Of a stretch of 5,577 nucleotides of DNA, positions 1 through 5,577 are shown piece after piece (the stretch's first letter is position 1; each line of letters begins with the position of its first letter). The translations under genes and the position numbers were made by a program. The stretch spans positions 1-5,577 of the forward strand of contig JAFANO010000650.1 in NCBI GenBank assembly GCA_019232645.1. Reading direction: 5' to 3'. The notes under the pieces were generated by a model. That model was not told where the DNA came from. It made no database searches and worked only from the letters and a program-made list of their open reading frames with translations. The stretch is from Planctomycetaceae bacterium. GTDB taxonomy: Bacteria; Planctomycetota; Planctomycetia; Isosphaerales; Isosphaeraceae.

Positions 1-206
1 TCGTTCCAGTCGGGGATCAGGTTCCCCAGCGGGCAGCCCGTGTGGCAGAACGGGATGCCGCAATCCATGCACCGCGACGCCTGCGCGCGGACGCTCTCGG
101 CGGGCATCGGCTGGTAGAGTTCCTTGTAGTCCCTGATCCGGTGGTGGATCGGACGCGGCGTCGGCTTCTGGGGCTCGATGTTCAGGAAACCACGGGGGTC
201 GGCCAT
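1..206 (-). CDS. gltD: Glutamate synthase small subunit (GltD), N-terminal part, cut by window edge
   Basis: This is the small subunit of glutamate synthase, which takes electrons from NAD(P)H through FAD and 4Fe-4S clusters and passes them to GltB; it acts in the cytoplasm. Only the first 68 residues are present, beginning [19 protein letters not shown]. Residues 48 to 61 contain the cysteine series [14 protein letters not shown], the characteristic N-terminal cluster-binding pattern (C-x2-C-x4-C-x3-C-P) of GltD and related dihydropyrimidine dehydrogenase-type proteins. The segment before it ([13 protein letters not shown]) also matches the GltD family. The FAD and NAD(P)H Rossmann domains lie beyond the left edge. 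The start is the ATG at 206, 21 bases after the gltB stop, which implies one transcript and balanced production of the two subunits. The frame stays open to the edge with no sign of damage. The choice between NADPH and NADH cannot be read from this fragment. Confidence 0.96.
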   Translation of the reverse strand, partial: MADPRGFLNIEPQKPTPRPIHHRIRDYKELYQPMPAESVRAQASRCMDCGIPFCHTGCPLGNLIPDWN

Positions 207-217
207 GGGAGGGAGGG

Positions 218-221
218 CTCC
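218..221 (-). promoter_or_regulatory. Likely ribosome binding site of gltD in the gltB-gltD gap
   Basis: Read on the minus strand, the 21-base gap is a GGAG element followed by the pyrimidine run CCCTCCCTCCC and then the gltD ATG. GGAG ends 11 bases before the ATG, a little farther than ideal. No other purine-rich site lies closer. The short gap may also let ribosomes ending gltB re-initiate on gltD; that is an inference. Confidence 0.45.
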
Positions 222-227
222 GCGTCC

Positions 228-3200
228 TCAACCGTTGATCAGTTCCCACTGTCGCTGCACGATCTTGCTCTGCAAGAGGACCCGGCGATAGTCGCGCGGG
301 AAGACCTTGACGAAGTGCCCGAGGGCGGCGGGGAAGTCGTTGACGATCGCGTCGCCGACCGTCGAGCCGGTGTAGAGGACGTGGCGGTTGACCAGGTTGC
401 TCAGGAGGCCGACGTCCTTGTAGTCCTCGACCGGGAGGAGGTCGACCATCTCGGGGTTGCAGCGGTCGCGGAACCGGCCGTCGGGGTCGTAGACGAAGGC
501 GATGCCGCCGCTCATGCCGGCGGCGAAGTTGCGGCCGGTCGGGCCGAGGATGACGACCACGCCGCCGGTCATGTACTCGCACCCATGGTCGCCCACCCCC
601 TCGACCACCGCCTTGGCGCCGCTGTTGCGGACGGCGAACCGCTCGCCCGCGAGGCCGCGGAAGTAGGCCTCGCCGCCGGTCGCCCCGTAGAGGGCCACGT
701 TACCGACGATGATGTCCTCCCGGTCCACGCCCCGGAACTCCGGGGGCGGGGCGACGATCAGCTTGCCGCCCGAGAGCCCCTTGCCGATGTAGTCGTTGGC
801 GTCGCCCCGGATCCGCAGCGTGATGCCCCGCGTCAGGAACGCGCCGAAGCTCTGGCCGGCGCTGCCGAGGAACTGGAGGTCGATGGTGTCCTCGCGCAGG
901 CCCGCCTCGCCGTATTTGGCCGTGACGAAGTAGCTCAGGAGCGTGCCGACGGTCCGGTTCCGGTTGCTGATCGGCAGGCTCCGCTGGACCTTCTTCTGGT
1001 GCTCCAGGGCGTCCTTGCTGACGCGGAGCAGCTCCCAGTCGAGCTGCTCGGCCAGGATGTCGGGCTGGCGCTCGACGCAGCGGATCGGGGTGCCGTGGGG
1101 GACGTCGGGCCGTCGCAGCATCGCCCCGAGGTCGAGCGTCGACGCCTTCCAGTGCCCGCTCAGGTCGGTCACCGAGAGCAGGTCGGAGCGGCCGATGACC
1201 TCGTCGAGGGTCCGGAAGCCCATCCTGCTGAGGTACTCGCGGACCTCTTCGGCGACAAAGAAGAGGTAGTTGACGACCTGCTCGGGCGTCCCCCTGAACT
1301 GCGCCCGGAGGACGGGGTCCTGGGTGGCGATGCCGACCGGGCAGGTGTTCAGGTGGCACTTGCGCATCATGACGCAGCCCATGGCGATCAGCGGGGCGGT
1401 GGCGAAGCCGTACTCCTCGGCGCCGAGGCAGGCGGCGACGATGACGTCGCGGCCGGTCTTGATCTGGCCGTCGGTCTGGAGCCGGATGCGGCCGCGGAGG
1501 CCGTTGCGGACGAGCGCCTGCTGGGTCTCGGCCAGGCCGAGCTCCCAGGGGATGCCGGCGTGCCGGATGCTTGACAGGGGCGAGGCGCCGGTGCCGCCGC
1601 TGTCGCCGCTGATCAGGATCCGGTCGGCGTAGCCCTTGGCCACCCCCGCGGCGATCGTCCCGACGCCGGCGGCGGCCACCAGCTTGACCGAGATCTCGGC
1701 GTGCGGGTTGGCGTTCTTCAGGTCGAAGATCAGTTGCGCCAGGTCCTCGATGCTGTAAATGTCGTGATGCGGCGGGGGGGAGATCAGGCCGACGCCCGGC
1801 GTGCTGTAGCGGGTCTTGGCGATGAAGTTGTCGACCTTGTGGCCGGGGAGCTGCCCCCCTTCGCCCGGCTTGGCCCCCTGCGCCATCTTGATCTGGATCT
1901 CGACGGCGTTGGCCAGGTAGTTGGCGGTCACGCCGAAGCGTCCGCTGGCGACCTGCTTGATGGCACTGCTGCGCCAATCGCCGTTGGCGTCGCGCTTGAA
2001 CCGGGCGGGGTCCTCGCCCCCCTCGCCGGTGTTGCTCCGGCCCCCGAGGCGGTTCAGGGCGATGGCCAGGGCCTCGTGCGCCTCCTTGCTGATGCTGCCG
2101 AAGCTCATCGCGCCGGTGCAGAACCGCTTGACGATCTCCTGGGCCGGCTCGACCAGCTCCAGCGGGATCGGCTTGCGCCCCTTGCGGATCTCGAGCAGGC
2201 CGCGGAGGGTGCAGAGCTGGCGGCTCTCGTCGTTGGAGGCGTGGGCGAACTCCTTGTAGCTGGCGAACTCCGCCTTCTTGACGGCGTGCTGGAGCTTCTG
2301 GATCGTCTCCGGGTTCCACATGTGATGTTCGCCCCGGCGACGCCACATCAGCTCGCCGCCGCCGTCGAGCTCCGGCTCCTCGGGGACGGGCACGCCGGGG
2401 AAGGCGACTTCGTGTCGCCGCAGCGACTCCCGCGCCACGACGTCGAGGCCGATCCCCTCGATCCGGCTGGGGGTCCCGGTGAAGTAGCGGGCGACCAGGT
2501 CGCGATTCAGGCCGATGGCCTCGAAGATCTGGGCGCCGCGGTAGCTCATCAGGGTGCTGATCCCCATCTTGCTGAAGATCTTGAGCAGGCCCTGGTCGAT
2601 CGACGTGGCGTAGTTCTTGACGGCCTGCGACGGGTCCAGGGGGTTGCCCTGGGGGTCGAGCAACATCCGGTCGCGCGCCAGTCCCCGGAAGGTCTCGAAG
2701 ACCATGTAGGGGTTGACCGCCGCCGCCCCGTAGCCGATCAGGAGGGCGAAGTGGTGGACCTCGCGGGCCTCTCCGGTCTCGATCACGAGGCCGCAGCGGG
2801 TCCGCAGGCCGGCCCGAATCAGATGGTGGTGAACGCCCGCCGTGGCCAGGAGCGCCGGCACGGGGACGTGCTCGGCGTCGACGCCCCGGTCCGAGAGGAC
2901 CAGGATCGTCGCCCCGCCCTGGACCGCCTCGGACGCCTCGGCGCAGAGCCGTTCCATGGCGTCAGCGAGCCCCCCCTCGCCGGCGGCGCGGTCGAAGAGC
3001 ATCGAGAGGGTCCGGACCTCGAAGCCCGGCCGCCGCAGCGCCCGGATCCGGGCCAGGTCGGCGTCGTGCAAGGTCGGCGACTCGAGCCGGAGCAGCCGGG
3101 CGTGCTCGGGGGTCTCCTCCAGCGGGTTCGCCTCGCACCCGAGGAGCGACTCGGTGTTCATGACGATCTTCTCGCGGATCGGGTCGATCGGCGGGTTCGT

Positions 3201-4871
3201 CACCTGGGCGAACATCTGCTTGAAGTAGTTGTAGAGCAACTGGCTGCGGCGGCTCAGGACGGCCAGGGGGGTGTCGTTGCCCATGCTCGAGACCGGCTCT
3301 TTGCCGTCCTGGGCCATGGGCAGGAGGACCCGGAAGAGGTCCTCCCAGGTGTAACCGAAGGCCTGCTGCCGGGGCAGGAGGCCCGACGGGTCGGGCTCGG
3401 GTGGCGCCTCCGGCTCGGGCAGGTCGTCGAGCCCGAGGTGGTTCTGCTCGACCCAGAGTTGGTAGGGCTGCCGTCGGGAGATCTCGGCCTTGAACTCGTC
3501 ATCGCCGATGATCCGACCGCTGCCGGTATCGACCAGGAACATTTTGCCCGGCTGGAGCCGGCCCTTGCGGCGGACCTCCTCGGGGGGGATCGGCAGCACG
3601 CCGACCTCGCTGGCCATCACGACCATGTCGTCGTGGGTGATGACGTAGCGGCTCGGGCGCAGGCCGTTGCGGTCGAGCGTGGCCCCGATCAGTGTACCGT
3701 CGGAGAAGGCGATGCTGGCCGGGCCATCCCAGGGCTCCACCAGGCAGCGGTGATATTGGTAGAACGCCCGGAGCGCGGGATCGAGGTCGTCCCGGCCCTC
3801 GTACGCCTCGGGCACCAGCATCAGCAGGGCGTGTGGCAGGATCCGGCCCGCCCGGACAAGCAGCTCCAGCGCCTGGTCGAGGACGGCCGAGTCGCTCAGG
3901 CCCTCGAACTCCAGGGGGATCACCTTGGCCAGGTCGTCCTTGAGGACGGCGCTGCGCATCCGGGGCTGGCGCGCCCGGAGCCAGTTGACGTTCCCCTGGA
4001 GGGTGTTGATCTCGCCGTTGTGGGCCAGCAGGTGGAACGGCTGGGCCAGGCCCCACTGGGGGAGGGTGTTGGTGCTGTAGCGGCTGTGGACCAGGGCCAG
4101 CGCCGACTCCATGCCCGGGTCGGACAGGTCGGGGAAGTACTCGGAAAGCTGGTCGGCCTTGAGCATCCCCTTGTAGACGACGGTCCGGGCGCTGCAACTG
4201 GCGATGGCGAACCAGGTCGGTTCGGCCTGGGTGCCCTCCGCGACGGCCCAGCGCTCGGCCCGGCGGCGGATGACGTAGAGCGCCCGCTCGAAGGCGGCCT
4301 CGTCGCGGGTCGCCGGGCCCCGGCCGATGAGCAACTGCTCCATGACCGGCTCCTGCGACCGCGCCAGCCAGCCGATCGCCGAGGAGACGACCGGCACGGG
4401 CCGCCAGCCCAGCACGACCTGCCCCTGCTCGACGACGAGCGCCTCGAGCGTCCGCTGACAGAGCAGGCGCTGGATGCCCCCCTTGGGCAGGAAGACGAAG
4501 GCGACCGCGTAGTGGTCCGGCTCGGGCAACTTGATCTTGAGCCGCTCGGCCTGCGCGCGGAAGAAGGGGTCGGGCATCTGGAGGAGAATCCCCGCGCCGT
4601 CGCCGGTGTCCTGGTCGCAGCCGCAGGCCCCGCGGTGCTGGAGGTTGCGGAGGACCTCCAGGCCGCTCCGGACGGTGGCGTGGCTCTTCTGACCGTTCAG
4701 GTGGGCCACGAACCCCACGCCGCACGAGTCGCGCTCGAACGCCGGGTCGTAGAGGCCATCTCGTCTCGGGGAGGGCGGTACGTGACGGGTCGCGGATCGA
4801 CGCGGTCGCATTGGGTCATCCAGGAGGTTGCCGCGCGGGGCCGGGAAGTCGGCCGGATGCGGAGCGTTCAT
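228..4871 (-). CDS. gltB: Glutamate synthase large subunit (GltB), complete
   Basis: This subunit of cytoplasmic GOGAT converts glutamine and 2-oxoglutarate to two glutamates, the second half of the GS-GOGAT ammonia assimilation cycle. Numbering is from the ATG at 4871 (1547 residues, slightly above the usual bacterial 1,480 to 1,530). Domains in order: a propeptide ending before Cys50 (in RDSCGVGF), the expected class II amidotransferase nucleophile exposed by cleavage; glutaminase domain to about 430, with HSRYSTNT at 262 and NGEINT at 285; a Pro/Glu-rich linker at 485 to 497; central domain about 505 to 795; FMN/2-oxoglutarate synthase domain about 850 to 1225, with GEGGE at 949, KPGEGGQLPG at 1001 and SGDSGGTGASP at 1088; 3Fe-4S ligands Cys1166, Cys1172 and Cys1177, with the family's 6- and 5-residue spacing; and the glycine-rich C-terminal beta-helix about 1290 to 1500. 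gltD follows after 21 bases, which argues for the NAD(P)H enzyme rather than the ferredoxin type. No frameshift is seen. An in-frame TTG at 4877 and ATG at 4811 are alternative starts; none has a clear Shine-Dalgarno. Confidence 0.97.
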   Translation of the reverse strand: MNAPHPADFPAPRGNLLDDPMRPRRSATRHVPPSPRRDGLYDPAFERDSCGVGFVAHLNGQKSHATVRSGLEVLRNLQHRGACGCDQDTGDGAGILLQMPDPFFRAQAERLKIKLPEPDHYAVAFVFLPKGGIQRLLCQRTLEALVVEQGQVVLGWRPVPVVSSAIGWLARSQEPVMEQLLIGRGPATRDEAAFERALYVIRRRAERWAVAEGTQAEPTWFAIASCSARTVVYKGMLKADQLSEYFPDLSDPGMESALALVHSRYSTNTLPQWGLAQPFHLLAHNGEINTLQGNVNWLRARQPRMRSAVLKDDLAKVIPLEFEGLSDSAVLDQALELLVRAGRILPHALLMLVPEAYEGRDDLDPALRAFYQYHRCLVEPWDGPASIAFSDGTLIGATLDRNGLRPSRYVITHDDMVVMASEVGVLPIPPEEVRRKGRLQPGKMFLVDTGSGRIIGDDEFKAEISRRQPYQLWVEQNHLGLDDLPEPEAPPEPDPSGLLPRQQAFGYTWEDLFRVLLPMAQDGKEPVSSMGNDTPLAVLSRRSQLLYNYFKQMFAQVTNPPIDPIREKIVMNTESLLGCEANPLEETPEHARLLRLESPTLHDADLARIRALRRPGFEVRTLSMLFDRAAGEGGLADAMERLCAEASEAVQGGATILVLSDRGVDAEHVPVPALLATAGVHHHLIRAGLRTRCGLVIETGEAREVHHFALLIGYGAAAVNPYMVFETFRGLARDRMLLDPQGNPLDPSQAVKNYATSIDQGLLKIFSKMGISTLMSYRGAQIFEAIGLNRDLVARYFTGTPSRIEGIGLDVVARESLRRHEVAFPGVPVPEEPELDGGGELMWRRRGEHHMWNPETIQKLQHAVKKAEFASYKEFAHASNDESRQLCTLRGLLEIRKGRKPIPLELVEPAQEIVKRFCTGAMSFGSISKEAHEALAIALNRLGGRSNTGEGGEDPARFKRDANGDWRSSAIKQVASGRFGVTANYLANAVEIQIKMAQGAKPGEGGQLPGHKVDNFIAKTRYSTPGVGLISPPPHHDIYSIEDLAQLIFDLKNANPHAEISVKLVAAAGVGTIAAGVAKGYADRILISGDSGGTGASPLSSIRHAGIPWELGLAETQQALVRNGLRGRIRLQTDGQIKTGRDVIVAACLGAEEYGFATAPLIAMGCVMMRKCHLNTCPVGIATQDPVLRAQFRGTPEQVVNYLFFVAEEVREYLSRMGFRTLDEVIGRSDLLSVTDLSGHWKASTLDLGAMLRRPDVPHGTPIRCVERQPDILAEQLDWELLRVSKDALEHQKKVQRSLPISNRNRTVGTLLSYFVTAKYGEAGLREDTIDLQFLGSAGQSFGAFLTRGITLRIRGDANDYIGKGLSGGKLIVAPPPEFRGVDREDIIVGNVALYGATGGEAYFRGLAGERFAVRNSGAKAVVEGVGDHGCEYMTGGVVVILGPTGRNFAAGMSGGIAFVYDPDGRFRDRCNPEMVDLLPVEDYKDVGLLSNLVNRHVLYTGSTVGDAIVNDFPAALGHFVKVFPRDYRRVLLQSKIVQRQWELING

Positions 4872-4945
4872 CACCAAGGGCCCGATCCGCCGGGTAGCAC
4901 GAGGCCCGCGGAGTCGTCTGGCGGAATGGTGAACCTAACGCAAGT

Positions 4946-4973
4946 CACATACCCCCCGATGAATCGGATGCAA
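4946..4973 (-). promoter_or_regulatory. Weak sigma-70-like promoter candidate for gltB
   Basis: On the minus strand, TTGCAT (4973 to 4968) is followed after 16 bases by TATGTG (4951 to 4946). The -35 half matches the TTGACA consensus moderately and the -10 half matches TATAAT at only three of six bases. The spacer contains the small dyad CCGAT-TC-ATCGG (4967 to 4956), a possible operator. Transcription would start near 4940, giving a leader of about 70 bases. The match is poor, and planctomycete-like promoters are not well described by the E. coli consensus. Confidence 0.2.
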
Positions 4974-4984
4974 CTCGAATGACA
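4969..4984 (-). promoter_or_regulatory. Degenerate sigma-54-like promoter candidate for gltB
   Basis: The minus strand reads TGTCAT, five bases, then TTGCA. Against the sigma-54 consensus TGGCAC-N5-TTGCA this is 9 of 11 defined bases with exact spacing. One mismatch hits the second G of the nearly invariant -24 GG, which weakens it badly. It is listed because nitrogen assimilation genes are classic sigma-54/NtrC targets and the site lies about 100 bases upstream of the gltB start. No clear enhancer site was identified upstream. Confidence 0.15.
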
Positions 4985-4994
4985 TGAAGGTGAT

Positions 4995-5040
4995 AGGTCC
5001 GATGTCCCTGGCGGGGGACTTCGTCCAGCCGCATCGACCT
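4995..5040 (-). promoter_or_regulatory. Foldable element in the gltB upstream region
   Basis: The ends of this 46-base segment pair as a closing stem: AGGTC/GACCT (5 bp) stacked on GATG/CATC (4 bp), separated by one bulged base at 5000. Inside it two small hairpins compete: GTCCC/GGGAC (5004 to 5008 with 5015 to 5019) and GGAC/GTCC with a 3-base loop (5016 to 5019 with 5023 to 5026). It lies 124 to 169 bases before the gltB ATG. If transcription starts upstream of 5040 it would be part of the mRNA leader. It matches no riboswitch consensus I recognise, including the glutamine-binding glnA motif, and could also be chance pairing in GC-rich DNA. Confidence 0.25.
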
Positions 5041-5051
5041 GCCCACGATTT

Positions 5052-5066
5052 AGGCAGTTGCTGCCT
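5052..5066. repeat. 15-base dyad AGGCAG-TTG-CTGCCT upstream of gltB
   Basis: Two perfect 6-base arms (5052 to 5057 and 5061 to 5066) flank a 3-base centre. It sits about 181 to 195 bases before the gltB ATG, between the upstream terminator and the foldable element. The size suits an operator for a dimeric regulator, or a small hairpin. No T-rich tail follows on either strand, so it is not a convincing terminator. The binding protein cannot be named from the sequence. Confidence 0.4.
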
Positions 5067-5137
5067 TGGTTGGGTCGAGGGAGGGATCTCGTTCTTGTTC
5101 ATCCGGTGGGTTTGACAAGGCACGGGAGCTGGATCGT

Positions 5138-5188
5138 TAAGAAAATGGCGGCCCATCCTCTGCACTCCTGCATGAGGCGGCCGCCATT
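5138..5188 (-). terminator. Intrinsic terminator downstream of the aldehyde dehydrogenase
   Basis: On the minus strand, perfect 10-base arms AATGGCGGCC (5188 to 5179) and GGCCGCCATT (5153 to 5144) pair. The interior extends with GAGG/CCTC and TGCA/TGCA pairs, capped by a 4-base loop. The second arm runs straight into a U-rich tail, reading ATTTTCTTA. This is the standard shape of a Rho-independent terminator. It lies about 87 bases after the aldehyde dehydrogenase stop and would keep that transcript from running into gltB. The opposite strand has no T tract after the hairpin, so it should act in one direction only. Confidence 0.75.
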
Positions 5189-5211
5189 CCTGAAACGATG
5201 AGTTGAACCTA

Positions 5212-5244
5212 CCGCCGAGGTGGCGCAAGACACCACCCCGGCGG
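5212..5244 (-). terminator. GC-rich 12-bp hairpin just after the aldehyde dehydrogenase stop
   Basis: Arms 5233 to 5244 and 5212 to 5223 pair over 12 positions around a 9-base loop, starting 31 bases after the stop codon. In minus-strand RNA the single non-Watson-Crick position is a G-U pair, so the helix is unbroken; on the plus strand the same position would be an A-C mismatch. That favours a function in the minus-strand transcript. The tail after it, TAGGTTCAAC, is not a U tract, so by itself it is a poor terminator. It may protect the 3' end from exonucleases or act with the better terminator 24 bases further on. Confidence 0.5.
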
Positions 5245-5274
5245 GAGATCCGATGAGACGTCGGCCCGTTGATA

Positions 5275-5577
5275 TCACTGGCGGTGGATCGTCACCGTCT
5301 TGACCTCGGTGTAGGCATCGAGCCCCCGTTCCCCGAGCTCCCGGCCGATGCCGCTCGCCTTGAAGCCACCGAAGGGGGCGGCGGCGTCGAAGACGTCGTA
5401 GCAGTTGACCCAGACCGTCCCGGCGCGGACACGGTCGATGATCGTTTGCGCCTTGCCGACGTCACGGGTCCAGACGGCGGCGGCGAGGCCGTATTCGGTC
5501 GTGTTCGCCCGGTCGATCACCTCGTCCATGTCACTGAACTTCAGGATCGACAGGACCGGCCCGAAGATCTCCTCGCG
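5275..5577 (-). CDS. Aldehyde dehydrogenase family protein, C-terminal part, cut by window edge
   Basis: The last 100 residues of an NAD(P)-dependent aldehyde dehydrogenase, which oxidises an aldehyde to a carboxylate. The fragment opens with [11 protein letters not shown], the conserved segment whose Glu and Phe contact the nicotinamide ribose (Glu399 and Phe401 in human ALDH2). Next come [15 protein letters not shown] and RAGTVWVN, and near the end [20 protein letters not shown] followed by [14 protein letters not shown] and the stop. This tail resembles the ALDH1/ALDH2 and betaine aldehyde dehydrogenase branch, including the C-terminal EVKTVT strand used in subunit contacts. The catalytic Cys and general-base Glu lie beyond the right edge, so activity and substrate cannot be judged. 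The frame stays open to the edge. The intervening terminator suggests it is not in the gltBD operon. Confidence 0.95.
   Translation of the reverse strand, partial: REEIFGPVLSILKFSDMDEVIDRANTTEYGLAAAVWTRDVGKAQTIIDRVRAGTVWVNCYDVFDAAAPFGGFKASGIGRELGERGLDAYTEVKTVTIHRQ

Larger units (their letters stand above)
4872..5274. other. 403-base intergenic region between aldehyde dehydrogenase and gltB
   Basis: Both flanking genes run on the minus strand, so this stretch is the 3' end region of the aldehyde dehydrogenase transcript followed by the promoter and leader of gltBD. In transcription order it holds a GC-rich hairpin (5244 to 5212), an intrinsic terminator (5188 to 5138), a dyad (5066 to 5052), a foldable element (5040 to 4995) and a weak promoter-like patch (4984 to 4946). 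Small open frames exist here, but none shows a ribosome binding site or a recognisable protein. I see no tRNA, known riboswitch consensus or insertion sequence remnant. Confidence 0.8.

Noticed and set aside
42..1574. Plus-strand open frame of 510 codons opposite gltD and the gltB 3' part
   Set aside because: It has the same composition as the other antisense frame, runs across the gltB-gltD junction, and shows no family motif. It is a GC-driven shadow.
1701..4982. Plus-strand open frame of 1093 codons opposite gltB
   Set aside because: It is fully antisense to a gene with clear conserved domains. Its translation is dominated by Val, Ala, Gly, Leu, Asp and Glu and has no recognisable motif. 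Stop codons are rare in antisense frames of high-GC genes.
4945..5034. Minus-strand 29-codon open frame ahead of gltB that might be an upstream ORF
   Set aside because: Only a weak AGG precedes its ATG, and the peptide shows no run of regulatory amino acids such as Glu or Gln. It is of a length expected by chance.
5088..5118. TTGTCA at 5118 to 5113 as a -35 element
   Set aside because: No acceptable -10 sequence lies 16 to 18 bases downstream on the minus strand; the bases there read AGAACG.
4872..5137. Glutamine riboswitch (glnA or downstream-peptide motif) ahead of gltB
   Set aside because: A GGACGAAGTCC stretch superficially recalls part of the motif, but the other conserved segments were not found in the right order on the minus strand.
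4935..5228. Minus-strand open frame of 97 codons in the intergenic region (TTG start; internal ATG at 5102 giving 55 residues)
   Set aside because: The long form begins inside a hairpin and reads through the intrinsic terminator. The ATG form has no Shine-Dalgarno and no recognisable protein features. A leader peptide cannot be excluded but is unsupported.

Overview
The window is GC-rich and every gene lies on the minus strand, so transcription runs from high to low coordinates. It holds three genes: the last 100 codons of an aldehyde dehydrogenase (5577 to 5275, cut by the right edge), a complete gltB for the large subunit of glutamate synthase (4871 to 228), and the first 68 codons of gltD for its small subunit (206 to 1, cut by the left edge). 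The source is a high-GC bacterium. A planctomycete of the Isosphaeraceae type would fit the protein flavour and the weak Shine-Dalgarno usage, but this is a guess from general impression; nothing in the window fixes the taxonomy.

gltB and gltD form a tight pair with a 21-base gap and are surely cotranscribed. Together they make bacterial pyridine-nucleotide-dependent GOGAT. GltB removes ammonia from glutamine, channels it to an FMN/3Fe-4S site and makes glutamate from 2-oxoglutarate. GltD carries the FAD and NAD(P)H sites and the low-potential 4Fe-4S clusters. All signature elements visible in GltB are intact: the nucleophilic Cys behind a short propeptide, the FMN-domain glycine motifs, the three cluster cysteines and the C-terminal beta-helix domain.

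The only long non-coding stretch is the 403 bases between the aldehyde dehydrogenase stop and the gltB start. Reading down the minus strand it holds a 12-bp GC-rich hairpin just after the aldehyde dehydrogenase, then a hairpin followed by a U-rich tail that looks like a true intrinsic terminator, and then about 265 bases that must contain the gltB promoter and leader. That leader region has a 15-base dyad, a foldable 46-base element, and a short promoter-like patch with an imperfect sigma-54-like match and a weak sigma-70-like match around another small dyad. The terminator isolates gltBD from the upstream gene.

No mobile element, RNA gene, CRISPR array or novel system was found. The region is ordinary core metabolism; the points worth a second look are the structure of the gltB upstream region and the exact gltB start.
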